60,040 nt of DNA from Secundilactobacillus hailunensis. Lineage in GTDB: Bacteria; Bacillota; Bacilli; Lactobacillales; Lactobacillaceae. The notes under the pieces were generated by a model. That model was given only the letters and a program-made list of their open reading frames with translations. It did not search any database and was not told the DNA's origin. The DNA lies in contig NZ_BJDO01000001.1 of NCBI RefSeq assembly GCF_005405185.1, positions 1-60,040 of the forward strand. The letters are read 5' to 3'. Positions 9,146-17,493 of the stretch are shown here, in pieces. A program made the position numbers and the translations under genes. Position 1 is the first letter of the stretch. Each line of letters begins with the position of its first letter.

Positions 9146-9164
9146 CATTTAGGCAGGCTAAATG
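9146..9164. promoter_or_regulatory. Palindrome upstream of the SDR gene, candidate operator
   Basis: CATTTAG-gcagg-CTAAATG has perfect 7-bp arms. On the minus strand it sits between a poor -35 (TTGCAT) and -10 (TAATTT), 37 bases before the SDR start. A repressor bound here would block that promoter. The regulator is not identified. Confidence 0.4.
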
Positions 9165-9591
9165 CAACATTAAATTGTAATGACTAATACTCCAAAAGCA
9201 GTGACGACTTGCAAAACTCTAGCGGTTATCCGGTCATAGTAGCGCTCAAAGAGATAACTAGGTAGATAATCTTGCTCAATTCATAACTTGATAAGTTAAA
9301 TAAAATGTATCAATATGCCATTTTGAGTCGTTTAGCATCACTTTTTTGCGTATTAGAACTTACACCATAGAGCTTATCACGAAAATATGTGGCTGGCAAC
9401 ATTAATTATGTAGCCGGCGCCACTTTTTAAATTTATAGTTCTTATGCATTACCCGTATGGGGAGCCTTGGTATCTAGTATAAAATAACTAATTTTGCGTT
9501 ACTGAACCATTGAACACATGCTAGTAACTTTGCCATAAGAAATTGCTCACCAATTCTGAATTTTTTTCATTTTTTATTCAGTTTTACCCCG
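9165..9591. other. Gene-free AT-rich spacer
   Basis: I see no coding frame with a ribosome binding site here. The one structured element is an imperfect GC-rich hairpin at 9389-9423 (gtggctggc...gccggcgccac) followed by TTTTT. It could terminate plus-strand transcription, but nothing upstream on that strand is recognisable. The promoter of the downstream glycosyltransferase begins at 9592. Confidence 0.4.
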
Positions 9592-9621
9592 TTGAACAGT
9601 GTGATATCAATTGTTTATACT
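9592..9621 (+). promoter_or_regulatory. Sigma-A type promoter of the GT-C glycosyltransferase gene
   Basis: TTGAAC (9592-9597), an 18-bp spacer and TATACT (9616-9621) form one of the best promoter matches in the window. It predicts a leader of about 70 nt before the ATG at 9699. Confidence 0.7.
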
Positions 9622-9631
9622 GTCTATATGT

Positions 9632-9665
9632 CCAAATTTGGGGGTGTAAGTTACCTAAAATTTGG
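9632..9665 (+). promoter_or_regulatory. Leader hairpin before the GT-C glycosyltransferase gene
   Basis: ccaaattt (9632-9639) pairs perfectly with aaatttgg (9658-9665), and an inner ggt/acc can extend the helix. It lies between the predicted transcription start and the ribosome binding site, so it may set mRNA stability or translation. There is no T-run, so it is not an intrinsic terminator. Confidence 0.4.
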
Positions 9666-9698
9666 TCTTTGAATTCAGAAAAATGAGGATCGATAAAG

Positions 9699-11648
9699 AT
9701 GAAGTTAATTCGTGATTTACACTGGTTTCAAGCACTAATCATTGCCGGCATAATTACTCTGGCAATTGCCGCGCCTGTGATTTTTCCGCATGTTACAATG
9801 ATACAACGAGCTGGCTTGGGGTTTGGTGGACTAATCGTTGCAGGTATCCTCATTGGCACTGCTCATTGGCTTCAGCACCAATCGGCACGTACGCAACGGT
9901 GGGTACTGACGGGCCTATTAATAACCATTGGCATTCTTCAGGTAGGTTTAGCCATTTTTTTTGTTGACGCTGGCGCAGCAGACTCATTTATCGTGAAGAA
10001 CCAGTCAGTTATGCTGGCCAGTCACCTTACAACGCACTGGAACTCCTATTTTCAGGTCTACAGCAACAATAATAACCTGGTGTTACTGCAAACGGCCCTG
10101 TTGAAAATCTGTTACTGGCTTGGATTAACTGCACCCTGGCGATTACTCAACCTCCTGCGCTTTTTATGGTTAGATACTGCATTGTGGGCGGGGCTCACTA
10201 TTCTTAAAACGTGGCACCGCGAATCCTTAAGACCACTATTTGCCGGTATGTGGCTGTTGACGATTCCCCTTTTCTTTTTTGGCTTATTTTTGTATTCTGA
10301 CCCACTCGTTATGCCGATTCCAATCGTCACACTGGCACTGTGGCAGCAAAGTCGCCGGCATACTGGTTGGGCACGCTATGGATTGGATGCCCTGTTAGTT
10401 AGTGAACTTTCCATTGGGGTACTCATTAAACCGAATATGATCGTTATCTTGATTGCTTTTATCGTCATGCTAGGATATGGTTGGTTTAGACGAATAACGG
10501 CAACTAAAACGGTCCTTGTTCTCGGGTTAGCTTGTATTTTAGCGTGCGGCGGTGGCAGTTTAATTGCCAAAAATGCTGCTAAGCAGGCTGGTTATCAGGC
10601 TGATTCGAACCTTGCCCTACCTTCCACTAGCTGGATCGCCATGAGCTGGAATCCAGCTACTAATGGTGAATATACTTTCCAGGATGCCTATCAGGAACGT
10701 CTATTGCCAACAAAACAGCAAAAGGCAGCTCATGCTAAACAACTGCTTCAAAAACGAATCATAAAATTAGGTCCTACCGGTGTTACCAAACACCTGATCA
10801 AAAAAAGTGATGCCTTTTTGTCGGCTGGAACGTTTGGCGGCTTCTATTTGACAAATCAATGGCAGACCGCACCACACTGGTTTCTTGCATCAAAAGAAGC
10901 CATTAATTACCGTCTGTCAGTCATTTCACAGATTCTTTATATTGGCGTGTTGTTAGTGGCACTGCTGTTTTTTGCAACACCAATGCTCTTTTGGGAAAAC
11001 AGTTTTCTATCGCTTGGTCTTCTTGGACTAATGAGTTTTCACATTATCTTTTGGGAAGTTGAACCACGCTACGCCCTACCGTTACTACCGCTATTTTTAC
11101 TTTGGGGGGCACTCGGTACCCAACAAGTACCCGCTTTAGCCGCCCATGTTCATTGGCGACTGCCGAAATACACGTTACCAGTACTGACCGGTATCGGTCT
11201 GGTAATTGGCGGTATTGGCCTCACTAGTTTTCAAAAAACGACTCACTTACGGAATGTTGCGGAGCAATCAGACGGCAAATACTATAATAACTACCAGCTC
11301 CGTCTTAGACCGGGTCAGTCAGTGACTTCACGCATTCGCGTTACTGTTCCAAGTTCCGCAATCATCTTGCAACTCAGTCAGCATTCACGAACGCCAGTAG
11401 CAGTAAAACTGTATCGCAACGGTAAGCTTGCGGCACACGTAGCTGGACCCGCTAACCTGAGTAATCAGCTTCGATATCACCGTACTGCAAACGGATTATT
11501 TACGGTTAAAGTAGCCAATATTGGACACCGTAACGTACCTTTAGGTGTGGCTAAGAGCGCGTTTTTAATCAATCAGGAACCGCTAGCCAGGCATAAAAAT
11601 CTTTACCTGCGTTACCACGTACTGCTAGGTCAAATCGCACATTACTAA
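9699..11648 (+). CDS. Polytopic GT-C-type membrane glycosyltransferase candidate
   Basis: 649 residues. About eleven hydrophobic segments fill residues 10-500, and a soluble, likely extracellular beta-rich domain follows (about 515-649). The first extracytoplasmic loop has acidic residues (FVDAGAADSF, D90 and D95), where GT-C enzymes place their catalytic Asp. A later VEPRYALPLLPLF segment matches the E/P-R-Y-x-x-P block seen in lipid-linked-sugar glycosyltransferases of this fold. The likely job is to move a sugar from a polyprenyl-phosphate donor to a wall polymer outside the cell, perhaps teichoic acid. Family placement is from topology and these motifs only, and the acceptor is unknown. 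It is transcribed alone from its own promoter. Confidence 0.6.
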   Translation: MKLIRDLHWFQALIIAGIITLAIAAPVIFPHVTMIQRAGLGFGGLIVAGILIGTAHWLQHQSARTQRWVLTGLLITIGILQVGLAIFFVDAGAADSFIVKNQSVMLASHLTTHWNSYFQVYSNNNNLVLLQTALLKICYWLGLTAPWRLLNLLRFLWLDTALWAGLTILKTWHRESLRPLFAGMWLLTIPLFFFGLFLYSDPLVMPIPIVTLALWQQSRRHTGWARYGLDALLVSELSIGVLIKPNMIVILIAFIVMLGYGWFRRITATKTVLVLGLACILACGGGSLIAKNAAKQAGYQADSNLALPSTSWIAMSWNPATNGEYTFQDAYQERLLPTKQQKAAHAKQLLQKRIIKLGPTGVTKHLIKKSDAFLSAGTFGGFYLTNQWQTAPHWFLASKEAINYRLSVISQILYIGVLLVALLFFATPMLFWENSFLSLGLLGLMSFHIIFWEVEPRYALPLLPLFLLWGALGTQQVPALAAHVHWRLPKYTLPVLTGIGLVIGGIGLTSFQKTTHLRNVAEQSDGKYYNNYQLRLRPGQSVTSRIRVTVPSSAIILQLSQHSRTPVAVKLYRNGKLAAHVAGPANLSNQLRYHRTANGLFTVKVANIGHRNVPLGVAKSAFLINQEPLARHKNLYLRYHVLLGQIAHY

Positions 11649-11776
11649 TATCAACACAAGCGAAACAAAATAAATATAAATCAATTTTTTTAGAACCCTG
11701 AATTATCAAATCGAATGCAACACTAATAACCTATTCTCATAATTAGTCTTGTAGTGACTATAAATCAGGAGGTTAA

Positions 11777-11827
11777 AATAAGGCATACCGATTCTGCTTA
11801 TTACAAGCAGAATCGGTATGCCTTATT
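11777..11827. terminator. Bidirectional terminator, 23-bp perfect inverted repeat
   Basis: Perfect 23-nt arms (11777-11799 and 11805-11827) around a 5-nt loop lie between the convergent glycosyltransferase (+) and SDR (-) genes. The outer bases are A/T-rich on both sides, so the stem can serve both strands. Confidence 0.85.
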
Positions 11828-11838
11828 AAATATCATTA

Positions 11839-12564
11839 TTAATGACCCACAATGACCTTTTTAACTAATTTCACCCCACCAAAGCGCACCACAGTTTTAC
11901 CCTGATGATTATGGTGATCGAGAATTAATTTAACCACGGAACCAGCTCCATCTTCAACGGTCCGCATGAAGCGGTTATCCATATGGTTATTCAAGTCGGT
12001 AGTCACACCGCCTGGAACGGCACCAAAAATTTCTACGGGAATATGCTGGGCTTTAAAACTGTTTCCAAACATCATGGTCATTTGGTTAAGGGCTGACTTG
12101 CTGACACAGTAAGCAAACGGATGAAAGAACCGGTTACCAGTAGCTGGAATGGTCATATTGACGATTCGACCGTGATTTTTCGCTAAAATTGGTGTAAATG
12201 ACTTGATCAATTCAAAGTTGCCGGTGACATTGACGTCTAACGTTGCTTGCAGATCAGAAGTCTTAGTATCCATCGGTTCAGCACTCATATCACCGGGAAT
12301 ACCAGCGTTATTGACCAGTACCTTCAGCTCTGGATGAGTTTTAGCGATGTTAGTCGCCGCGAAGTGGATCGTTTCATAATCATTGAGGTCGATTGGCATC
12401 CATTCCACGACAATGCCTTCTTCCTGTAATTTTTGCACTGCGGTCAGTCCACGCTGCTTATTCCGTGCACCTAACAGAATCGTCCAGCCCTTTTTACCGA
12501 GCTGACGGGCAATTTCAAAACCGATGCCCTTATTGGCACCAGTGATTAATACTGTATCTGACAT
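11839..12564 (-). CDS. Short-chain dehydrogenase/reductase
   Basis: 241 residues. N-terminal TGANKGIG binds NAD(P), NNAG follows, and the catalytic lysine block is YCVSKSA. The start at 12564 has GAGGG seven bases upstream; the longer frame to 12627 lacks a site. It lies 95 bp behind an old-yellow-enzyme gene on the same strand, so the two may act on related carbonyl or enone substrates, which is inference. It is only distantly related to the SDR at 8363. Substrate unknown. Confidence 0.86.
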   Translation of the reverse strand: MSDTVLITGANKGIGFEIARQLGKKGWTILLGARNKQRGLTAVQKLQEEGIVVEWMPIDLNDYETIHFAATNIAKTHPELKVLVNNAGIPGDMSAEPMDTKTSDLQATLDVNVTGNFELIKSFTPILAKNHGRIVNMTIPATGNRFFHPFAYCVSKSALNQMTMMFGNSFKAQHIPVEIFGAVPGGVTTDLNNHMDNRFMRTVEDGAGSVVKLILDHHNHQGKTVVRFGGVKLVKKVIVGH

Positions 12565-12659
12565 TTTAAGTCCCTCTTTACTGAAAGATAATCGTAATTC
12601 TAGTTTAACACGCCACAACTGATGCACTACAGCTTAAAAGTTACATACAAATTAAGAAT

Positions 12660-13760
12660 CTAGTAACGTTGAACTAAGAATTGATACAGCGGATGCGTAA
12701 ACTGGGTGTATTGAATGGCATCAGCAAAGTTGCCAGTGACCATATCGGCGTCATGACCCGTGATTAATTTTTGAACCCAGGTTGGATCAACTAACAGTTG
12801 CTGGCCAACTGCCGCAAACTCTGCGTGCTTTAGCAACCTCTCAACATCCGAACGGGTCCGCACCCCGCCAACACCAATCAGTGGTTTACGACCAGCAATG
12901 TGTTCATGTAAGTAAGCCAGAATTGATTTTTCCTGGTAGGTTTTGGTCCGTGAGACCCGGTCAAATTTATCCAATGAGACGTGCAGATAGTCTAGCGGCC
13001 TTTGCAGTAGCTGATCAACTAGATAAAAGGTATCGTCTAAACTAATACCCGGGGTTGTGAACTCTTCAGGCGAGAACCGGTAGCCAACAACAAATGGCCG
13101 GTCAGCATATTGGTCAACTGCGGTAAATACGCTGTCTAAAACCTGCTTGATAAACGTAAAGCGTTTCTCCCGGGTACCGTCGTATTCATCGGTTCGCCGA
13201 TTGGAATGCGGTGAATAGAATTGCTGCAGCAAATATAAATTGGCACCGTGCAGTTCGACGCCATCAAAACCGGCTTCAATGGCCCGTTTAGTTGCTTGAC
13301 CAAAGGCGTCAATCGTTTCGTGAATTTCGGCTAACGTCATAGTTCTGGGAGTGGCTGTTTTGGGTGAACCATCACGGTGCTGTCCCGCAACAGCACTGGC
13401 ACAGAGCGCCTGCTGCCCGTTTAACGCATCCGAACGACTCATACGGCCAGCATGAAAAATTTGAACAAACGCCTTGGCCCCCTGCGCCTGAATTGCACTG
13501 GCCAATTTGGTCAGCCCTAGTAGATCGTCATCATGAGCGATACTGAGCTCGCCAGCCCAGCCTTTACCCATGTCAGTGACGTTGGCAGCACCGGTGATTA
13601 CCGCACCAACACCGTGTGAGCGCTCAGCGTAGTAATTGATTTCGTCACTAGTAATTGTGCCATCATAGAAGCTCTGTAAAGTCGTCATTGGGGGCATGAC
13701 CAGTCGATTCTTAACTGTCACACCCGATTGAAATGTAAATGGTTCCTGATAATTTGTCAT
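12660..13760 (-). CDS. NADH:flavin oxidoreductase, old yellow enzyme family
   Basis: 366 residues, a single-domain FMN TIM-barrel of the OYE type, without the iron-sulfur/FAD extension of the longer dienoyl-CoA reductase branch. Visible features are the N-terminal KNRLVMPPMTT, the substrate-binding pair in ELHGAN, the following QFYSPHSNRRTDEYDG block, and a C-terminal IGVGGVRT phosphate-binding strand. It would reduce activated C=C bonds with NAD(P)H. AGGAG lies six bases before the ATG. A 14-bp palindrome about 120 bp upstream (13879-13892) may carry its regulator. Confidence 0.9.
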   Translation of the reverse strand: MTNYQEPFTFQSGVTVKNRLVMPPMTTLQSFYDGTITSDEINYYAERSHGVGAVITGAANVTDMGKGWAGELSIAHDDDLLGLTKLASAIQAQGAKAFVQIFHAGRMSRSDALNGQQALCASAVAGQHRDGSPKTATPRTMTLAEIHETIDAFGQATKRAIEAGFDGVELHGANLYLLQQFYSPHSNRRTDEYDGTREKRFTFIKQVLDSVFTAVDQYADRPFVVGYRFSPEEFTTPGISLDDTFYLVDQLLQRPLDYLHVSLDKFDRVSRTKTYQEKSILAYLHEHIAGRKPLIGVGGVRTRSDVERLLKHAEFAAVGQQLLVDPTWVQKLITGHDADMVTGNFADAIQYTQFTHPLYQFLVQRY

Positions 13761-13878
13761 GATATTCTCCTATTCATAATAGCGATGTTCATTAGCTATT
13801 AATTATTTAAGTCCAGCTTAATTGGTGCATGATTAGCCCGTTCTGAATGACCGACGAGTGCGGCATTTAAACTATCGA

Positions 13879-13892
13879 TATTTCATGAAATA
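13879..13892. promoter_or_regulatory. 14-bp perfect palindrome upstream of the OYE gene
   Basis: TATTTCATGAAATA is self-complementary and stands alone in the 278-bp gap between the OYE and oleate hydratase genes. It could be an operator for the OYE-SDR pair. No convincing -35/-10 sits beside it on the minus strand, so the assignment is weak. Confidence 0.3.
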
Positions 13893-13970
13893 ATTTGCAT
13901 CTGCTTTTTCTCCCCGGATTAACTTATTTAAATTGACATCATATAGTCTAACATATACCATTTCAGTACC

Positions 13971-14001
13971 AAAAAAGACTAAGCTGTTTGCTTAGCCTTT
14001 T
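13971..14001 (-). terminator. Terminator of oleate hydratase gene
   Basis: A stem pairing the aagactaagc and gcttagcctt segments around a short gttt loop lies 40 bp beyond the ohyA stop. The minus-strand transcript ends it in a U-run. Confidence 0.7.
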
Positions 14002-14038
14002 TGACGTCATTTCGTGGATATTAATTCAAATTCTTAAT

Positions 14039-15733
14039 CTATGAAAATAGTTTCTTAGTGGCTTTAGCCAACGTCTTTAAGTCCTTATCATAACGTGGTG
14101 TACGAACCAGCTTGCTCATTGGAATCCCCGTAAAGTGATAGGCCGCAATTTCACCTGAACGAACGGCACTTTGTTCAGTAAAGACCATTTGATATGGCTG
14201 TTCGGCAAATTCACCGGTAAAGGCTAAATTAGTACTGTGGTCTGGGATGACTTTTGGCCGATCCGTTTTAGCCCGGTTATTGAAGAGCGCCGAAGCATAT
14301 GGCATATAGACTGGAATGCAGTTGACAATGCTATCCATGATATCAGCTTTCTTGTCCATAATGTTACCTGGACCCGGATCAACTTTAGAGAGCTGACCAA
14401 TCAATTCTTCAGCCATTTCTTTACCATTCATCTTGATGTACGGCTTGTCGACAAATTCACCGTGGCGTCTCGGATACAAGAAGTAGCCCCAGATAACGGA
14501 TTCATTCGGCTTTTGCGTTGTAAAGTGTGGCTGATGGTGAACCACGATGGACATGTTAACGTCTTTTTGACCTAGGTCAGTAATCAGTGTGGTCGAGATA
14601 AAGGAGTTCAGCGCATTGCCGGGTAACTGGGTGGTGATCCGGGTAATTTCATTTAACAGTAAGTGATTCTTAGTAGTCAACGTGAAACTGCTCCACTCGC
14701 AGGCGTTCCGGTCAGCAAAGAACTTGTCAGGGTTACCAAGGTTGTAGAAGTGCTCCGTAGCTTTCTTCCACAGACCGGATGCGGCCCCGTAGTCCATGTT
14801 TTCGGTAACTGGCGTATCGTAGTCCCCCATGGTTGCTGAATCGGTAATAGAACCGTTGGTAAAGATCACCGCGGTCTGCTCATCAACATCCACCGTTTCT
14901 TCTTCACCCGTCTCCGTGTTGGTCATGACTAAACCAGTGACGGTAATTTCATCTTGCAGCGGCGTGTCTTTAAAGTGCCAGTCAGTAACTCGCCGGTTCA
15001 AAACGAAGGTACAGCCTTGATCTTTGAGATAGTTGATCAATGGCAGCATCATGGATTCGTATTGGTTATAACGGGTCCGGTTGACACCAACTAAGTGTTC
15101 AATTTGTGTAAATTCGTAGATCATTTGATGCATGTAGCGCCGGAGTTCTTGCGCTGAAGACTGAATCCGGAAGGCAAAGGTGGTTTCCCACATGTACCAG
15201 AAATTAGTCTGGAACATGTGCGGATCATCATTGAAGTAGTCCGCAATCGTCACGTTATCCAGCCGTTGTTCCTGGTCATCAGGCATCAAGATCAGTTTAG
15301 TCAACAGCGAACGGTCCTTATTATTTAGTCCCAATTTACTGCCGTTAACGATTCCCTTGCCACCTTGCAGCAAGCGGGCTTTATCAAACGTTTGGTGACG
15401 GGCGTCAAATTCATGGGTATCGGCTGCGGCCGTCATACCCGTTTCAGTACCGGACGGAATCCGCCCCAGCAGATCCATGAGATCAACGTACGTCCGGTAG
15501 TTAAGCATCCGACCGCCACGGGCTACATAGCCGGCCTGATTTTCGGTGGGATGATTTTTATTCCAGTAATCATCCTTGGCATACTTCACTTCATCACCGT
15601 CGTTTGAACCATGGTCATCAATTGAATAAAACGTGATCTGATCGCCAGACCAGTGAGCTTCTTGAATCAGATAAACGGCACTTGCCATGTTAGCCAAACC
15701 AGCACCGATCATTATCGCTTTAGTTTTAACCAT
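14039..15733 (-). CDS. ohyA: Oleate hydratase (FAD-dependent)
   Basis: 564 residues, matching the myosin-cross-reactive-antigen / oleate hydratase family. The FAD-binding motif IGAGLANMASAVYL is at the N-terminus, with the RGGRMLNYRTYVDLMDLL and PSGTETGMTAAADTHEFDARH blocks typical of these enzymes. It adds water to the cis-9 double bond of oleate and similar fatty acids to give 10-hydroxy acids, a detoxification step in lactobacilli. It binds FAD structurally rather than for net redox. AAAGGAGG precedes the ATG. A promoter with an overlapping cre-like site is seen at 15772-15799. It forms a single-gene unit with its own terminator. Confidence 0.95.
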   Translation of the reverse strand: MVKTKAIMIGAGLANMASAVYLIQEAHWSGDQITFYSIDDHGSNDGDEVKYAKDDYWNKNHPTENQAGYVARGGRMLNYRTYVDLMDLLGRIPSGTETGMTAAADTHEFDARHQTFDKARLLQGGKGIVNGSKLGLNNKDRSLLTKLILMPDDQEQRLDNVTIADYFNDDPHMFQTNFWYMWETTFAFRIQSSAQELRRYMHQMIYEFTQIEHLVGVNRTRYNQYESMMLPLINYLKDQGCTFVLNRRVTDWHFKDTPLQDEITVTGLVMTNTETGEEETVDVDEQTAVIFTNGSITDSATMGDYDTPVTENMDYGAASGLWKKATEHFYNLGNPDKFFADRNACEWSSFTLTTKNHLLLNEITRITTQLPGNALNSFISTTLITDLGQKDVNMSIVVHHQPHFTTQKPNESVIWGYFLYPRRHGEFVDKPYIKMNGKEMAEELIGQLSKVDPGPGNIMDKKADIMDSIVNCIPVYMPYASALFNNRAKTDRPKVIPDHSTNLAFTGEFAEQPYQMVFTEQSAVRSGEIAAYHFTGIPMSKLVRTPRYDKDLKTLAKATKKLFS

Positions 15734-15771
15734 GCAAAATCCTCCTTTATCTTTTATACCGAATCACCCTT

Positions 15772-15799
15772 ATTATAAAACGCTTTCATGAAAATCAAA
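15772..15799 (-). promoter_or_regulatory. Promoter of ohyA with an overlapping cre-like sequence
   Basis: On the minus strand TTTGAT, a 16-bp spacer and TATAAT (15772-15777) precede ohyA by about 40 bp. TGAAAGCGTTTTAT (15775-15788) overlaps the -10 and differs from the catabolite-response consensus TGWAARCGYTWNCW at one position. Carbon-catabolite control of oleate hydration is therefore possible. Confidence 0.5.
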
Positions 15800-15820
15800 A
15801 CCCCTAGAAAAGCTTCAATC

Positions 15821-15850
15821 AAAAAAAGACCCGCAATCGTTCGCGAAGTC
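15821..15850 (-). terminator. Terminator of the DegV gene
   Basis: On the minus strand a GACTTCGC/GCGGGTC stem with one bulge and an 8-nt loop is followed by seven U. It lies 30 bp beyond the DegV stop. Confidence 0.7.
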
Positions 15851-15880
15851 CTTAAATATAGTCTTATTATGATAGCAAAA

Positions 15881-16747
15881 TCAAGCTTTATCAGTGTCCA
15901 TGAGCCAGGCTAAGGCCAAGGATTTTTCACCTAAATGAGTCCCAATAACTGGACCAAAGAAACTGCGTTCAATGGGAATCTCGGGAAACTTATTTTTGAT
16001 CTGTTTCATCCAGTTATCGCCACCTTCAGGATCGTTACCATCGATAATGATCCCACGGAGCGGATAATCTGCTTGCGCTATGGCTTCCGCAAATAAATCC
16101 TCCACTCGCAGCAACGCTTTTTTACGGGAGCGCACCTTTTCAAAGGCCACGATCTCGTGACTTTGATCATCAAAAGTTAAAAGCGGCTTAATTTTTAGCA
16201 GACTGCCAACAAACCCGGAAGCGTTTGAAAGCCGGCCACCACGAACTAAGTTTTGCAGGTCATCCACCACAAAAATTTCATCAATTGTGGCTCGGACAGC
16301 GTCTAAACGAGTAATGATCTCGTCAACGTTCTTACCCGCACTTGCCATTTTAGAAGCTTCAATGGCCAAATAGCCCATTAGTTTAACCGTGATCTGTGAG
16401 TCGTAGACCACCACATGTGTATTGGTCAGATTTTCGTTTACCTGTCTGAGTGAATTCACAAAACCAGAAATCGTGCTGGCCAAGTGAATACTAATGATGG
16501 TGTCATAGCCCTCATCACCCAGCTGCTGGTACAGCTGAATCATTTCACCCAGCGGTGGCTGAGAGGTACTTGGAAATGATTTTGAGGATCGCAATTTTGC
16601 CCAAAATTCTGCGGTGCTAATATCGACACCTTCATTGTAGGAACGGCCGTCAATGATCACTGGGATCGGAACGACGTGGATCTGGTAGCGCTCAATGTCT
16701 TCTGTTGACAAATAGCTGGTACTATCAGTGACGACAGCTATTTTCAT
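15881..16747 (-). CDS. DegV family fatty-acid-binding protein
   Basis: 288 residues. N-terminal VVTDSTSYLS, the SYNEGVDIS loop and STSQPPLGEM are the DegV signatures; the Ser in the last motif contacts the fatty-acid carboxylate. In Firmicutes such proteins (FakB) hand fatty acids to the FakA kinase so that exogenous fatty acids enter phospholipids. The ATG at 16747 is preferred over a GTG three codons upstream. It neighbours oleate hydratase, which also handles free fatty acids, although each has its own terminator. Fatty-acid specificity cannot be read from sequence. Confidence 0.88.
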   Translation of the reverse strand: MKIAVVTDSTSYLSTEDIERYQIHVVPIPVIIDGRSYNEGVDISTAEFWAKLRSSKSFPSTSQPPLGEMIQLYQQLGDEGYDTIISIHLASTISGFVNSLRQVNENLTNTHVVVYDSQITVKLMGYLAIEASKMASAGKNVDEIITRLDAVRATIDEIFVVDDLQNLVRGGRLSNASGFVGSLLKIKPLLTFDDQSHEIVAFEKVRSRKKALLRVEDLFAEAIAQADYPLRGIIIDGNDPEGGDNWMKQIKNKFPEIPIERSFFGPVIGTHLGEKSLALAWLMDTDKA

Positions 16748-16881
16748 TGTAAACACCCGTTTCTTTTTTCAATTTGATTAACTTACTTTTTAAGTCTGAG
16801 TTTAATTGTAACTAATCCCGGAAGTGAAAGCAAGCACTCACCAAAACGTAACGCTTGTTTAAATTTTAAACGGTTTGGTGG

Positions 16882-17322
16882 TTATTTGGTGTCTTCTTCT
16901 AAAATGCTATCTGCCCGATCCAGACTGCGACTCAGCCGGTTCAACATGATCTTCATCATTTGCTGTTCGTCTTCCGGCCAATAATGAAAGACCGCATCGA
17001 TCAACGCTTGATAGTCAGTATCAATGTTGGCCAGTGTCTCGTGCCCCGTTGTTGTTAAAGCATATTCCAACTGGCGGCGGTCTTTACCAACCGCAGTTTT
17101 GGAAACCAGTCCTTTGCTGGTCAAACTTTTTAACTGCCGGCTTAACGTTGACGTATCCAACTGTAATGCTTCAGCCATGGCATCTTGCGTGATAACTTGA
17201 TTCTGAATTTGACGTAAAAGTCGCCATTCAGCAATGGTCACGTGATAATGTTTCGTAATTTTCGTCGTTTGCGTCTGCAATGATTTGGCGGCTAAGCTTA
17301 AATTATCTAGGATTCCTTCCAA
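16882..17322 (-). CDS. MarR family winged-helix transcriptional regulator
   Basis: 146 residues: MarR architecture with a winged helix at about 40-110 (TQDAMAEALQLDTSTLSRQLKSL as the HTH) and dimerising helices at both ends. It is transcribed away from rqcH. A small palindrome upstream (17355-17365) suggests self-repression. Its targets and ligand are unknown. No efflux or detoxification gene is adjacent, so it may act elsewhere. Confidence 0.85.
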   Translation of the reverse strand: MEGILDNLSLAAKSLQTQTTKITKHYHVTIAEWRLLRQIQNQVITQDAMAEALQLDTSTLSRQLKSLTSKGLVSKTAVGKDRRQLEYALTTTGHETLANIDTDYQALIDAVFHYWPEDEQQMMKIMLNRLSRSLDRADSILEEDTK

Positions 17323-17354
17323 GGCACGTCTCCTCCTTATAAGACTGATTTACT

Positions 17355-17365
17355 TGTATTATACA
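17355..17365. promoter_or_regulatory. Palindrome upstream of marR, candidate autoregulatory operator
   Basis: tgtattataca is a perfect 11-bp palindrome (TGTAT-T-ATACA) 33 bp upstream of the MarR start and resembles MarR half-sites. It is AT-rich, so chance occurrence is possible. Confidence 0.4.
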
Positions 17366-17493
17366 TCTTTTTTATTAAAATGCGGCTGATTTGCGCTATT
17401 TTACGCTATAATATAGAACCAATCGGTTTACTAAGCTTATGAACACCGTTATACTAGTAGCCGTGCGAAAAAACGAACGAAGGAAGTGAGACC

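Noticed and set aside
13932-13960. Plus-strand TTGACA with a TATACC-like -10
   Set aside because: No plus-strand gene follows for more than 3 kb; it would drive antisense RNA into ohyA through its terminator, so I treat it as chance.
14237-14575. 112-codon plus-strand frame
   Set aside because: Antisense to the conserved ohyA coding region, no ribosome binding site, no recognisable protein features.
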